Assembly (NCBI GenBank): GCA_002314465.1
Contig: DCGA01000063.1
Coordinates: 1-13,253, forward strand
Length of the DNA: 13,253 nucleotides
Direction: 5' to 3'
Source: a bacterium UBA1790
GTDB taxonomy: Bacteria; Bacteroidota; Bacteroidia; Bacteroidales; Muribaculaceae
Shown here in pieces: positions 1 through 7,727 of the stretch. The position numbers were made by a program, and so were the translations under genes. The notes beneath the pieces are model-generated. The model had not been told where the DNA came from. It ran no database searches and saw only the letters and a list, made by a program, of their open reading frames with translations. Every line of letters begins with the position of its first letter. The stretch's first letter is position 1.

Positions 1-29
1 TCATCAACATTATCCTCGGCAAGCAATAA
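1..29 (+). CDS. 3' end of a dockerin-tailed protein (partial)
   Basis: Only the last codons are present. Reading from base 3 gives INIILGKQ followed by TAA at 27-29. The same INIILGK ending closes the next gene, where it is the last helix of a dockerin-type repeat, so the upstream gene very probably encodes another exported protein with a C-terminal dockerin module. The catalytic or binding part lies outside the window and cannot be named. The 52-base gap to the next gene contains a hairpin but no recognisable promoter, so the two genes may be co-transcribed. Confidence 0.7.
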
Positions 30-40
30 CATGGTTGTGT

Positions 41-63
41 GCGTGACGGCTTGGCCGTCACGC
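41..63 (+). terminator. Hairpin between two dockerin genes
   Basis: A perfect 10-bp stem, GCGTGACGGC (41-50) and GCCGTCACGC (54-63), encloses a 3-base loop. It starts 12 bases after the upstream stop codon and ends 18 bases before the next start. It is GC-rich and positioned like a terminator, but it is followed by gataatt rather than a T-run. It may therefore be a processing, stability or attenuation element rather than a strong intrinsic terminator. Confidence 0.45.
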
Positions 64-81
64 GATAATTAACATTAAAAA

Positions 82-2448
82 ATGAAAATACTAAATAAAC
101 TATTCTTCTTGGCTCTCATGCTTGTTGCCGCCATTCCGGCACAAGCATTGACCCAATGGACCATCAATGGCAAGGCCTATCAGGTCGACACGCTCATCTA
201 TCCCCATCCCGCGGGACCCGGCGTCACCCTGTCGAAGTATGACCTGCCCGAACTTCCCCTCAAGGTGAGTGTCATGGAGGTGGACCTTAAGAATCCCTAC
301 ATCGACTTTGAGACTTGTCTTGGCGGCGAGAGCGCAGTGGGATGCGAGACTCCTCCCAGCATGATTGCCCGCAACACTCGTCCCGGCCACGATGTGGTGG
401 GCGCGTGCAACGGCGACTTCTACATGACCTCGCCCCCTGCCGAGGTAGGTATGCCCCGCAGCGGACAGTTGCGTCGCAGTGAGGTGGTCGTTAATCCTGT
501 GGGCTCGGCTTGCTTCCTCCTCGACGAGAACAATCGTCCCTATATCGACCGCGTCGATTTCAGCGCAAAGGCTGTGCACGGTTCTACCTCTTTCCGCGTT
601 CACACTGTGAACATGCTGCGCCTTGAGTATGAAACGACCAACGGCAACCAGACTTTCCTCTTCACCAATGCCTATGGCAAAAACACCTATGCCTGCGCAA
701 GCGGCAAACTCGTGCTCATCTCTCCCAAAGCGGGCAATTTCGCTTGGCGACCCAATTCAAGCGAGACTTGCGTCGTTGAGAAGGTGATTGATGCGGCTGG
801 AGCCATACCCATCCCCGAGGGCAAGGCTTACATGTGGATGCAAGGCAACAATGTGGACTATGCCACTGCCATGAACGTGGGCGATGAAGTTACTATCAGC
901 CTCAGCGTGGGATTGCGCTCGCAGAGTGTTGCCGGCATCAACCTCAAGGAGATGGTGGGTGGCAGCAACACTATCATCATGCGCAACGGCAAGTTTGAAG
1001 AAGGTTGGGAAGAACGCCATCCTCGCACTTGCATCGGTTTCACTGCCGATAGCACACGCATGTTCATCGTCGTTATCGACGGCCGCAGTCTTAAGTCTAC
1101 TGGTGCTACCATGACCGAGGCATTCGGTATCTTCACCGAACTGGGTTGTGCCAATGCTGTTAACCTCGACGGCGGCGGTTCTACCTGTATGGTTGCCAAC
1201 GATGAGGTTATCAATACCCCCAGCGACGGCCCCATCCGTGCCGTGGGCAACGGTTGCTTGCTCATTAGTAATGCTCCTGTCGACGATGCAATAGGTATCC
1301 TCAACTTTGCTCCCCGCAGTTACAACATCTCTACTGCAGCGGTTCTTTATCCCGAGGTGTGGGGCTACAACAAGTACGGACTGCTCAAGAACCGCAATGT
1401 TCAGGGTTGTACCTTCACCTGTGACCTGGGTTTGGGTACATTCGACGAGAACGGCACTTTCACTGCTTCGCTCACTCCCTGCGTGGGCTACATCTATGCC
1501 ACCATCGACGGCATTTCCACTAAGCAACTCGTTACTGTCAATGCAACCGAAATGTCTATGCGTTGCGACAGTGTTGTTATCGACAAGAACCACCCCTATA
1601 CTGTTGAGGTGATAAGCGTGAGCGGTGAGTCGACCGACCTTGTTAACCCCTCTATCTTCAACTGGACAGCAGTGGACCCTTCGGTGTGTACTGTAAGTGA
1701 TGCCGGCGTGATTACCGCAGTGGCCGACGGCCGCACTCTGGTTATCGGTGAGGCGGGTACCTTTTGTGACACCCTCGTTGTAAATGTGCAGAACCCTAAG
1801 GCACGCATCACTTGCATCGAGGATGCACCCATCAACCCCGATACATGGACTGTCTCGCAGAGCGGCGGCAAGAACCGCACCGTCACTGCGCTCGACAATG
1901 GTCTCAAGATAGATTTTACCGGCGCTTCATCGCGCAGTGCCTACATTAAGTTGGCCAAGAAACTCGACCTGTGGGGCATACCCGATACCATCCGCGTGAG
2001 ATATCGTCCCAACGGGCTTGAGATTAAGCGCGTTACCCTGTCGGCGTCGGTTCTCAACGGCAACCAGGTCATCAGCGATATCTCTGAGTGCGATACCATC
2101 GGTAACGAGTGTGTTGCCTGTCTGCCCACAGCATCGTGGTGCGACGCTGCCGACCTTAGCAGTTATCCCCTCAACTTCGTCTACCTCTACTTTCTCACAG
2201 GAACTCCTACAACCGGACAGGAATACTCGTTCGAGGTCCCTGGCATCGAGTTGATTTACAACTATGAGGATGAACCTGCCGTTGCAGGCGACGTTAACGG
2301 TGACGGCGTGGTCGATGTTACCGATGCTAATCTCGTCATCAATGCCGTCCTGGGCAAGCCCAGCGAGGGCGTTACCGACGTTAACGGCGACGGTGTAGTA
2401 GATGTGAGCGACATCAACCTCATAATAAACATTATCCTCGGTAAGTAA
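82..2448 (+). CDS. Secreted phosphodiester glycosidase (NAGPA/DUF2233) with Ig-like and dockerin domains
   Basis: This 788-residue exported protein starts with a signal peptide at about 1-22 (lysines, hydrophobic core, then IPAQA). Residues ~60-400 match the phosphodiester glycosidase (NAGPA/DUF2233) family, which includes the human mannose-6-phosphate uncovering enzyme. Visible family motifs are CNGDFY (109-114), HPRT (313-316) followed by VVIDGR (330-335), and NLDGGGST (361-368). The expected reaction is removal of a sugar from a phosphodiester-linked glycoconjugate; the actual substrate is unknown. Residues ~490-570 resemble a group-2 bacterial Ig-like domain, and ~572-728 form a beta-rich, carbohydrate-binding-like segment that I cannot name. 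Two dockerin repeats (about 736-759 and 766-788), each with a DVNGDGVVDV calcium loop, end the protein and should dock it to a cohesin-like or surface partner. A-rich DNA precedes the ATG. Family assignment is firm; substrate and partner are inference. Confidence 0.88.
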   Translation: MKILNKLFFLALMLVAAIPAQALTQWTINGKAYQVDTLIYPHPAGPGVTLSKYDLPELPLKVSVMEVDLKNPYIDFETCLGGESAVGCETPPSMIARNTRPGHDVVGACNGDFYMTSPPAEVGMPRSGQLRRSEVVVNPVGSACFLLDENNRPYIDRVDFSAKAVHGSTSFRVHTVNMLRLEYETTNGNQTFLFTNAYGKNTYACASGKLVLISPKAGNFAWRPNSSETCVVEKVIDAAGAIPIPEGKAYMWMQGNNVDYATAMNVGDEVTISLSVGLRSQSVAGINLKEMVGGSNTIIMRNGKFEEGWEERHPRTCIGFTADSTRMFIVVIDGRSLKSTGATMTEAFGIFTELGCANAVNLDGGGSTCMVANDEVINTPSDGPIRAVGNGCLLISNAPVDDAIGILNFAPRSYNISTAAVLYPEVWGYNKYGLLKNRNVQGCTFTCDLGLGTFDENGTFTASLTPCVGYIYATIDGISTKQLVTVNATEMSMRCDSVVIDKNHPYTVEVISVSGESTDLVNPSIFNWTAVDPSVCTVSDAGVITAVADGRTLVIGEAGTFCDTLVVNVQNPKARITCIEDAPINPDTWTVSQSGGKNRTVTALDNGLKIDFTGASSRSAYIKLAKKLDLWGIPDTIRVRYRPNGLEIKRVTLSASVLNGNQVISDISECDTIGNECVACLPTASWCDAADLSSYPLNFVYLYFLTGTPTTGQEYSFEVPGIELIYNYEDEPAVAGDVNGDGVVDVTDANLVINAVLGKPSEGVTDVNGDGVVDVSDINLIINIILGK
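2287..2445 (+). repeat. Two dockerin-coding repeats
   Basis: Two direct repeats encode the C-terminal dockerin module: residues ~736-759 (GDVNGDGVVDVTDANLVINA then VLGK) and 766-788 (DVNGDGVVDVSDINLIINII then LGK). Each has a D-x-N-x-D-G-x-x-D calcium-binding loop followed by a helix. The end of the second repeat resembles positions 3-23 of the window at both DNA and protein level, which ties this gene to the truncated upstream gene. Confidence 0.85.
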
Positions 2449-2470
2449 TCAAGGATTAAATCACAATAGG

Positions 2471-2504
2471 ACTTCGCGTTAGTGCTCTAACGCGAAGTTT
2501 TTTT
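2471..2504 (+). terminator. Intrinsic terminator after the glycosidase gene
   Basis: A 12-bp perfect stem (ACTTCGCGTTAG at 2471-2482 with CTAACGCGAAGT at 2487-2498) has a 4-base loop and runs into seven T residues (2498-2504). It lies 22 bases after the stop codon. This is a textbook rho-independent terminator. Confidence 0.92.
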
Positions 2505-2593
2505 GTGGAAAAACAATATGGGTTGTTGGCGTTTCTTCAAAAAAGTGGCACACATTTTTTGTTATTCATACCTCGTTTTTTATTAGAATTTAC

Positions 2594-2601
2594 TAACTTT
2601 G
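2594..2601 (+). promoter_or_regulatory. Bacteroidetes -7 box for the four-module protein gene
   Basis: TAACTTTG matches the TAnnTTTG consensus of the Bacteroidetes primary sigma factor. It predicts a start of transcription near 2605-2607 and a leader of about 26 bases before the ATG at 2632. I see no TTG at the usual -33 position, so the upstream element is weak or absent. Confidence 0.6.
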
Positions 2602-2631
2602 CATGACAAATTTAATCAACTTTACATTATT

Positions 2632-5600
2632 ATGAGGAAATTTTTGACTTTACGTAGTTTAATGCTCGTTGCTACCGCCGCCCTTGGCCTCTATGCAACA
2701 GCACAAAACGGAGCTCCCCACACCATCACAGCACAGGCTGCTCTTGCCGATGTGAACCTCTCGTGGAAGGCTCCCGCGTCACCCATCACGCTGCAATGGC
2801 ACGATGGAAGTTCTTACAATGGCATGGACGGCAAGGCTGCCACTCCCGGCACTACCCTGGTGTTCTATGCTGCCAACAAGTTTACTCCTGCCGACCTCAA
2901 GGCAGTTGTTGGCCAGCAAATCAAGTCCATCTCTTTCTGTGACTACCGTCACTGCTACAAGATGAATGTTCAGATTTATGAGAACAAGAATCTTGTTGTT
3001 GACAAGGCTGCCGACCTCACCACCTACACTAAGAACGAGATGAAGGAGGTTACCCTTGATGCTCCCTACACCATTACTGGCGACAAGGAACTCCTTATCG
3101 TGGCTCGCTTTGAGTATGGCTACACATTCTCACTCACCGCGACTACCGACCGTTATCCCACTCCCGGTAAGGGAGATATCTACTCTTACGACGGTAAGAC
3201 CTGGTATCAGGGTGCTGTAGGCGACTTCATGGTTACAGCCAACCTCGTCAATAACTGCACCGACGAGCCCCAGGGCTACAACGTGTATCGTGACGGCGTT
3301 AAGGTTAACGATGAACTCATCACTGGCACTGCCGTTACACTCAAGGATGAGCCCGCTGGCGAGCACTCTTATGAGGTTGCTGCTGTATATGCCGACGGCG
3401 AGAAGAAGGGCGCTGCAGTCAAGGCTGCTCCCCAGGCTCTCGCAAGCCTCATGCCTGCTGCCGCTACCTTCACCGGCACTGCAACCGAACTCAACGGTAC
3501 TCTCTCATGGCAGGCTCCCCTCAAGCCCGGTTCTTCACTCACATGGAGTGGCGATGTAGCTGGCCTAAGCATCGGTGGTACTGCTTCAAGCAATACTAAG
3601 GTTTGGATTAAGCAGGAGTTTGATGCTACCGACCTTCTTGCTTTCAAGAACTATCAGATTAACAACATCAGCGCCTACGTTAACGAGGCTACCATCACTG
3701 GTGTTACTCTGGTCGTATTCAAGAATGGCGTTGTCGACTATTATGAGGCTCTGAGCGCCGATGCAGTATCGGCTATTACTGCCCCCGCTTGGAACACATT
3801 TAATATGTCTATTCCTTATGTTATGGAGCCGGGCAACACTTACTCTTTCGGTTGCTACTATCTCCACACTTCGGGCACTCATCCCGTGGGCGTGGACAAC
3901 ACCACTGCAGTGGCTTCTAAGGGTAACAGCTTCTCTGTATCATCGGCATCTTCTACATTTGCCAACTCTAAGCCCACCTGGAAGACTCTTGCAGCAGGTA
4001 ATATCGCCGGTAACTTCATGCTCAAGGCTGGTGTTTCACCCGTAGGCGAGGCTACTGCCGAAGTTGCAGTCACTGGCTACGACCTCTATCGTAATGGCGA
4101 GGCTGTTGCCACTGGTCTCACAGCAACTTCTTTCGACGACGAGGTTGAGCAGCCCGGTCTCTACGAGTACACACTTGTTACCAACTATGACGGCAAGGTC
4201 GCTCCCGAGAAGAGCCTCACACTCACTTATACAATGCCCGCTGCCTATAACGCTCCCATCATCACCTCAAGCAACTACAACGAGGAAACTAAGGAAGTGT
4301 CGGTAGCATGGAGCGCAAGCGCTACCGAACTCAAGAAATATGGTACTGCTTCTTATAAGGTTGGTTTCGACGAGGAGATGGCAATGGTTTACGGTGCTAA
4401 GTTCACCGCTGCCGAACTCGCTCCCTATGCAGGCTACAAACTCTCATCAATGAAGTTCTGTGTGGGCGAGGACGTTGCCTTCAATCTGGAGGTGCGCACC
4501 AGCGCCAACGAGGTTCTCATGAGCATCCCCTTCGCACAAGGCGACATCACTCCGCTTTCTCTCTACACCCTGAGTATTCAGGATGATGTTATCATTCCCG
4601 AGGGTAAGGACCTTTACCTGTGCTACAAGATGACTGCCGCTGCAGGTACCGATCCCATCATCATCGATGCCGGTCCGCTCGTTGACGGTGGCGCTATGAT
4701 TAGCCTTGCCGACGGCGCAAGCTGGATGAAACTGGGTACTATCAACAGCACTTACAACAACTACAACGTTGTCGTTTCGGCTACCGCAATGCCCGCCGAT
4801 GCTGCTTCGCCCAAGCAGGAGATTACTCTTGGCCGCGAACTCTCCGACAATCTTGAGGCTATCACCATCAGTGCCGAAGAGGCTCGCGAGGCTGCCGCCA
4901 GCGGTTTAGGCGTTGAGGCTAACGTTGAGGTTAGCGCTCCCGCTAAGGCTCGCAAGGCTGCCGCTAAGCCCGTGGCTAAGTCGTATGTAGTGACTCGCAA
5001 CGGCGAGGTCGTTGCCGAGCAAGAGGCTTCTACTTTCACCGAGACTCTCAACGAGTACGGCACATTCAACTATAATGTTTATACAGTATTTGAGAATGGC
5101 TGGAAGTCTCCCGCAAGCAAGACCGTGACAGTAGAAAACTTCATTGGCCAAAACTCTCCCGCTCCCTTCGACCTGCGTGGCGAGGGAACCGACGATGGTA
5201 CGCTTGCCCTCACTTGGGACGCTCCCGGACTCGTTCAGGAACTCACTTACCAAAAGGATTATAATAGCGACCTCAAGGTCGGTATGACTGGTTCTGGTAC
5301 TCGCGAGGGCTATCAGGCTATCCGCTTCACAGTCGACACTCTTCAGAACTACGTAGGCCAGAAGATTACCCACATCAAGTTCAAACTCTCTGAGGCTGTA
5401 AGCACAGCGTCGGTATTTGTGCTCTGCGGCGAGAACGTTCTGTATGAGCAGGAGATGAAGGAAGGCGAGTTCAACATCGGTTGGAACGTCGTTCGACTCA
5501 ACACTCCCTTCGTTATCCCCGAAAACCTTGATCAGGACTTCGGTGTAGGTTACCACGTTACTTATCCCAACGGCGCTAAGCCTCTCACACTCGATCCCAC

Positions 5601-6084
5601 CCCCGCGTTGCCTCTCTACAACGATATCATTTCGGGTAGCGGCTCATTCGGTTACTGGTATTCACTGTACACCAAGTTCAAGCAGAACTATGGCTTCCGC
5701 ATCAGCGCAGTGCTCCAGAAACAGGACGGCGAGGCTGCTCGCAAGGTGGCTCGCAAGGCCGAGGCCGATGTGACCTATAACGTATATTGCGACGGTTCGC
5801 TCGTGGCAAGCGGTGTTACCGATACTGCTTACGACGTAGTGAGTGCTGCCTATGGCGACTACACCGTTACTGCCGTTACGGCTGGCGAGGAATCGGCTCC
5901 CTCTAATGTTGTTACCTATACTCAGGTTACTGCAGTTAACGACCTCAATGCAGGCAAGACCGTTTCAAGCGTGCGCTACGTCAATGCTGCCGGTATCGAG
6001 GCAACAACTCCTTTCGAGGGCGTGAACATTATGGTAACAACCTATAGCGACGGTACTAAGGCTGCCACTAAGGTTATCAAGTAA
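2632..6084 (+). CDS. Large secreted protein with four beta-sandwich/FnIII-like modules and sorting tail
   Basis: An exported protein of 1150 residues with no recognised catalytic motif. A signal peptide covers about 1-24 (cut after YATA). Four tandem units follow. Each opens with a tryptophan strand (LSWKAP at 43-48, LSWQAP at 291-296, VAWSAS at 558-563, LTWDAP at 860-865), continues through a ~150-residue beta-rich half, and ends in a fibronectin-III-like half marked by VYRDG (218-222), LYRNG (485-489), VTRNG (787-791) and VYCDG (1051-1055). Ala/Lys/Arg-rich linkers precede the last two FnIII-like halves (about 770-783 and 1030-1046). Residues ~1101-1150 (SVRYVNAAGIEA to TKVIK) look like a Bacteroidetes type IX C-terminal sorting domain. 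The start is ATG 2632, not the in-frame TTG at 2599, because that TTG lies inside the -7 box. A surface adhesin or glycan-binding scaffold is plausible inference only. Confidence 0.82.
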   Translation: MRKFLTLRSLMLVATAALGLYATAQNGAPHTITAQAALADVNLSWKAPASPITLQWHDGSSYNGMDGKAATPGTTLVFYAANKFTPADLKAVVGQQIKSISFCDYRHCYKMNVQIYENKNLVVDKAADLTTYTKNEMKEVTLDAPYTITGDKELLIVARFEYGYTFSLTATTDRYPTPGKGDIYSYDGKTWYQGAVGDFMVTANLVNNCTDEPQGYNVYRDGVKVNDELITGTAVTLKDEPAGEHSYEVAAVYADGEKKGAAVKAAPQALASLMPAAATFTGTATELNGTLSWQAPLKPGSSLTWSGDVAGLSIGGTASSNTKVWIKQEFDATDLLAFKNYQINNISAYVNEATITGVTLVVFKNGVVDYYEALSADAVSAITAPAWNTFNMSIPYVMEPGNTYSFGCYYLHTSGTHPVGVDNTTAVASKGNSFSVSSASSTFANSKPTWKTLAAGNIAGNFMLKAGVSPVGEATAEVAVTGYDLYRNGEAVATGLTATSFDDEVEQPGLYEYTLVTNYDGKVAPEKSLTLTYTMPAAYNAPIITSSNYNEETKEVSVAWSASATELKKYGTASYKVGFDEEMAMVYGAKFTAAELAPYAGYKLSSMKFCVGEDVAFNLEVRTSANEVLMSIPFAQGDITPLSLYTLSIQDDVIIPEGKDLYLCYKMTAAAGTDPIIIDAGPLVDGGAMISLADGASWMKLGTINSTYNNYNVVVSATAMPADAASPKQEITLGRELSDNLEAITISAEEAREAAASGLGVEANVEVSAPAKARKAAAKPVAKSYVVTRNGEVVAEQEASTFTETLNEYGTFNYNVYTVFENGWKSPASKTVTVENFIGQNSPAPFDLRGEGTDDGTLALTWDAPGLVQELTYQKDYNSDLKVGMTGSGTREGYQAIRFTVDTLQNYVGQKITHIKFKLSEAVSTASVFVLCGENVLYEQEMKEGEFNIGWNVVRLNTPFVIPENLDQDFGVGYHVTYPNGAKPLTLDPTPALPLYNDIISGSGSFGYWYSLYTKFKQNYGFRISAVLQKQDGEAARKVARKAEADVTYNVYCDGSLVASGVTDTAYDVVSAAYGDYTVTAVTAGEESAPSNVVTYTQVTAVNDLNAGKTVSSVRYVNAAGIEATTPFEGVNIMVTTYSDGTKAATKVIK

Positions 6085-6107
6085 TCCATCCATCACTCTA
6101 TAGATTT

Positions 6108-6137
6108 AAGGGACCGCTCCACTGCGGTCCCTTTTTT
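6108..6137 (+). terminator. Intrinsic terminator after the four-module protein gene
   Basis: GGGACCGC (6110-6117) pairs perfectly with GCGGTCCC (6124-6131) around a 6-base loop. Flanking A-T pairs at 6108-6109 extend the stem, and six T residues follow (6132-6137). It sits 25 bases after the stop codon. Confidence 0.92.
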
Positions 6138-6201
6138 GGGTAAAGTTTCGGCAATAATGCATCGAATAATTACAAAATGACACCTATTCTCGCTGTTTTG
6201 C

Positions 6202-6232
6202 TTGCTTTATTGAATACTTTTTGTTACTTTTG
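6202..6232 (+). promoter_or_regulatory. Promoter of the beta-helix repeat protein gene
   Basis: TTG at 6202-6204 and TACTTTTG at 6225-6232 are separated by 20 bases, fitting the Bacteroidetes TTG/TAnnTTTG promoter pattern. The predicted leader is about 25 bases to the ATG at 6262. Confidence 0.65.
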
Positions 6233-6261
6233 CACCACTTTACTAACAAAAATGTTTTATT

Positions 6262-7602
6262 ATGAGAAAAACCATTTTACTCTTCTGTGTAGCGGTTGCT
6301 ACAATGTTTTCAACTTCTGTATATGCTCAGAATGCATGGGGCCTTGCTGGTAGTGGTACCAAGGCCGATCCTTATCAAGTGACATCTGCTGCCGACTTTG
6401 CTGCTTTGGCCAACAATATCTCGGCCGAGAACAAAGGTACCGGCGAGTATTTCAAACTCATGAACGACGTGGACTTTGGCGGTACTGCCGAGAACCCCGT
6501 TGAGTATCCCAACATCGGTAAGACTGGCGTTAGTTCGCTCACTAATATGAACTACGGTTTTGATGGAACTTTCGATGGCAACAACAAGACTATCAGTGGT
6601 ATCTATGCTACCAACAATGCCAAGAATACTAACGGTTATTGGAACGCATTGTTCTGTGCAGTCGACACTAATGGCGTTGTAAAGGATGTCGTTATGGGCA
6701 AGAACAACCATCTTGTAGGCTACACTTATACATCTTCTATTGTAAGTATTAACCGTGGTCTCGTGCAGGGTTGTACCAACTATGCCGACATGACTAACGA
6801 GAACAGTTATGCTGCAGGTATCTGTGGCTTCCTTCTCAACGGTCTTGGTTCAGTTGTTGACTGCACCAACTATGGTAACATCACTTCTAAGACTTATGCT
6901 TGTGGTGTTGTAGGTGGTTCTCAGAACATCTTTGGCGATGTTACTTACACTACCAGAGTTAGCGGCAATGTGAACCATGGTAAGATGCTGTCTACTGCTG
7001 GTACAGGTGCTTCTGGTATCATGGGTATGTTCTGCGGTGGTGAACTCACTAACAATACTAACAACGGTGAGATTGACGGTTCGGCTACCAATGGCACTTA
7101 TGCTGCGGGTATTGTCAGCAGCCTCTTTAAGTTCAACGATAATATGTGCTACGGCAACGTAAATAACGGAAAGGTTTCGGGCTACAAGTATGTAGGTGGT
7201 GTTTTCGCTTATGTAATGCGCACCACACTTACAAGCATCGTTATTACTAACCAGACCAACAACGGCGCTGTTTCGGGCAACGTAAATACTGCTGGTATCG
7301 TAGGTTCTACAATCATGGCTCAGGACGTGGTTCTCATCGACGGATGTACCAACAATGGTGCTGTTGAGTGCAACGACGAGGCAACTGGTGGTAACCTTCG
7401 CGGCAATGCTCTCATCGCCCTTGGTGACAACAACGTGATTGGTAAAGGTCTTAAGCGCTACGACCTCGATCCCATCGCAACTGCTATCGACGATGTAAAG
7501 GTTGAAAAACTGGCTAAGGCTCACAAGTACATCATGAACGGCCAACTCGTTATCGAGATGGACGGCGTTAAGTACAACGCTGCAGGCCAGGTTATCAAGT
7601 AA
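6262..7602 (+). CDS. Secreted GLUG/beta-helix repeat protein with C-terminal sorting tail
   Basis: A 446-residue exported protein with no enzymatic signature. The signal peptide covers about 1-22 (ending SVYA before QN). Residues ~30-115 have the pattern that opens many GLUG/right-handed beta-helix surface proteins: GSGTKADPYQV (30-40), then FKLMNDVDF, then FDGTFDGNNKTISG (100-113). Residues ~160-395 contain at least seven strand-turn repeats of about 30-35 residues built on an N-x-G core (CTNYADM 171, CTNYGNI 201, VNHGKM 237, NTNNGEI 265, VNNGKV 300, QTNNGAV 331, CTNNGAV 362), most followed by an AGI/GGV strand. The last ~45 residues (AIDDVKVEKL, then NGQLVIEMDGVKYNAAGQVI and a final K) resemble a type IX or surface-sorting C-terminus. 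It is monocistronic, with its own promoter and terminator. An adhesin or surface structural role is likely but unproven. Confidence 0.82.
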   Translation: MRKTILLFCVAVATMFSTSVYAQNAWGLAGSGTKADPYQVTSAADFAALANNISAENKGTGEYFKLMNDVDFGGTAENPVEYPNIGKTGVSSLTNMNYGFDGTFDGNNKTISGIYATNNAKNTNGYWNALFCAVDTNGVVKDVVMGKNNHLVGYTYTSSIVSINRGLVQGCTNYADMTNENSYAAGICGFLLNGLGSVVDCTNYGNITSKTYACGVVGGSQNIFGDVTYTTRVSGNVNHGKMLSTAGTGASGIMGMFCGGELTNNTNNGEIDGSATNGTYAAGIVSSLFKFNDNMCYGNVNNGKVSGYKYVGGVFAYVMRTTLTSIVITNQTNNGAVSGNVNTAGIVGSTIMAQDVVLIDGCTNNGAVECNDEATGGNLRGNALIALGDNNVIGKGLKRYDLDPIATAIDDVKVEKLAKAHKYIMNGQLVIEMDGVKYNAAGQVIK

Positions 7603-7627
7603 AAATTGATACACAAAACTATAACAC

Positions 7628-7657
7628 AAGCGCCCCTTCACTCAGGGGCGCTTTTTT
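7628..7657 (+). terminator. Intrinsic terminator after the beta-helix protein gene
   Basis: AAGCGCCCCT (7628-7637) pairs with AGGGGCGCTT (7644-7653) around a 6-base loop, and a six-T run covers 7652-7657. It lies 26 bases after the stop codon and faces the convergent miaA gene. Confidence 0.92.
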
Positions 7658-7699
7658 GTCCATTTTAATCCGTTTCAGTCCTAATTGATTTCCGCGCGT

Positions 7700-7717
7700 T
7701 CTGCGAGATCTGCGAGA
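7700..7717. repeat. Tandem 9-base repeat
   Basis: TCTGCGAGA occurs twice back to back (7700-7708 and 7709-7717) in the non-coding region between two convergent genes. No function can be assigned from sequence. Confidence 0.7.
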
Positions 7718-7727
7718 GGCCGTTACC

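Noticed and set aside
757..1593. 278-residue minus-strand frame opposite the glycosidase
   Set aside because: In-register shadow of a gene with all NAGPA motifs; no independent evidence of translation.
2599..2631. TTG at 2599 as start of the four-module protein
   Set aside because: The TTG is part of the TAACTTTG -7 box, so it would not be in the mRNA. ATG 2632 begins a proper signal peptide.
6850..7641. 263-residue minus-strand frame opposite the beta-helix protein
   Set aside because: In-register shadow that begins in the terminator region; repetitive composition mirrors the sense repeats.
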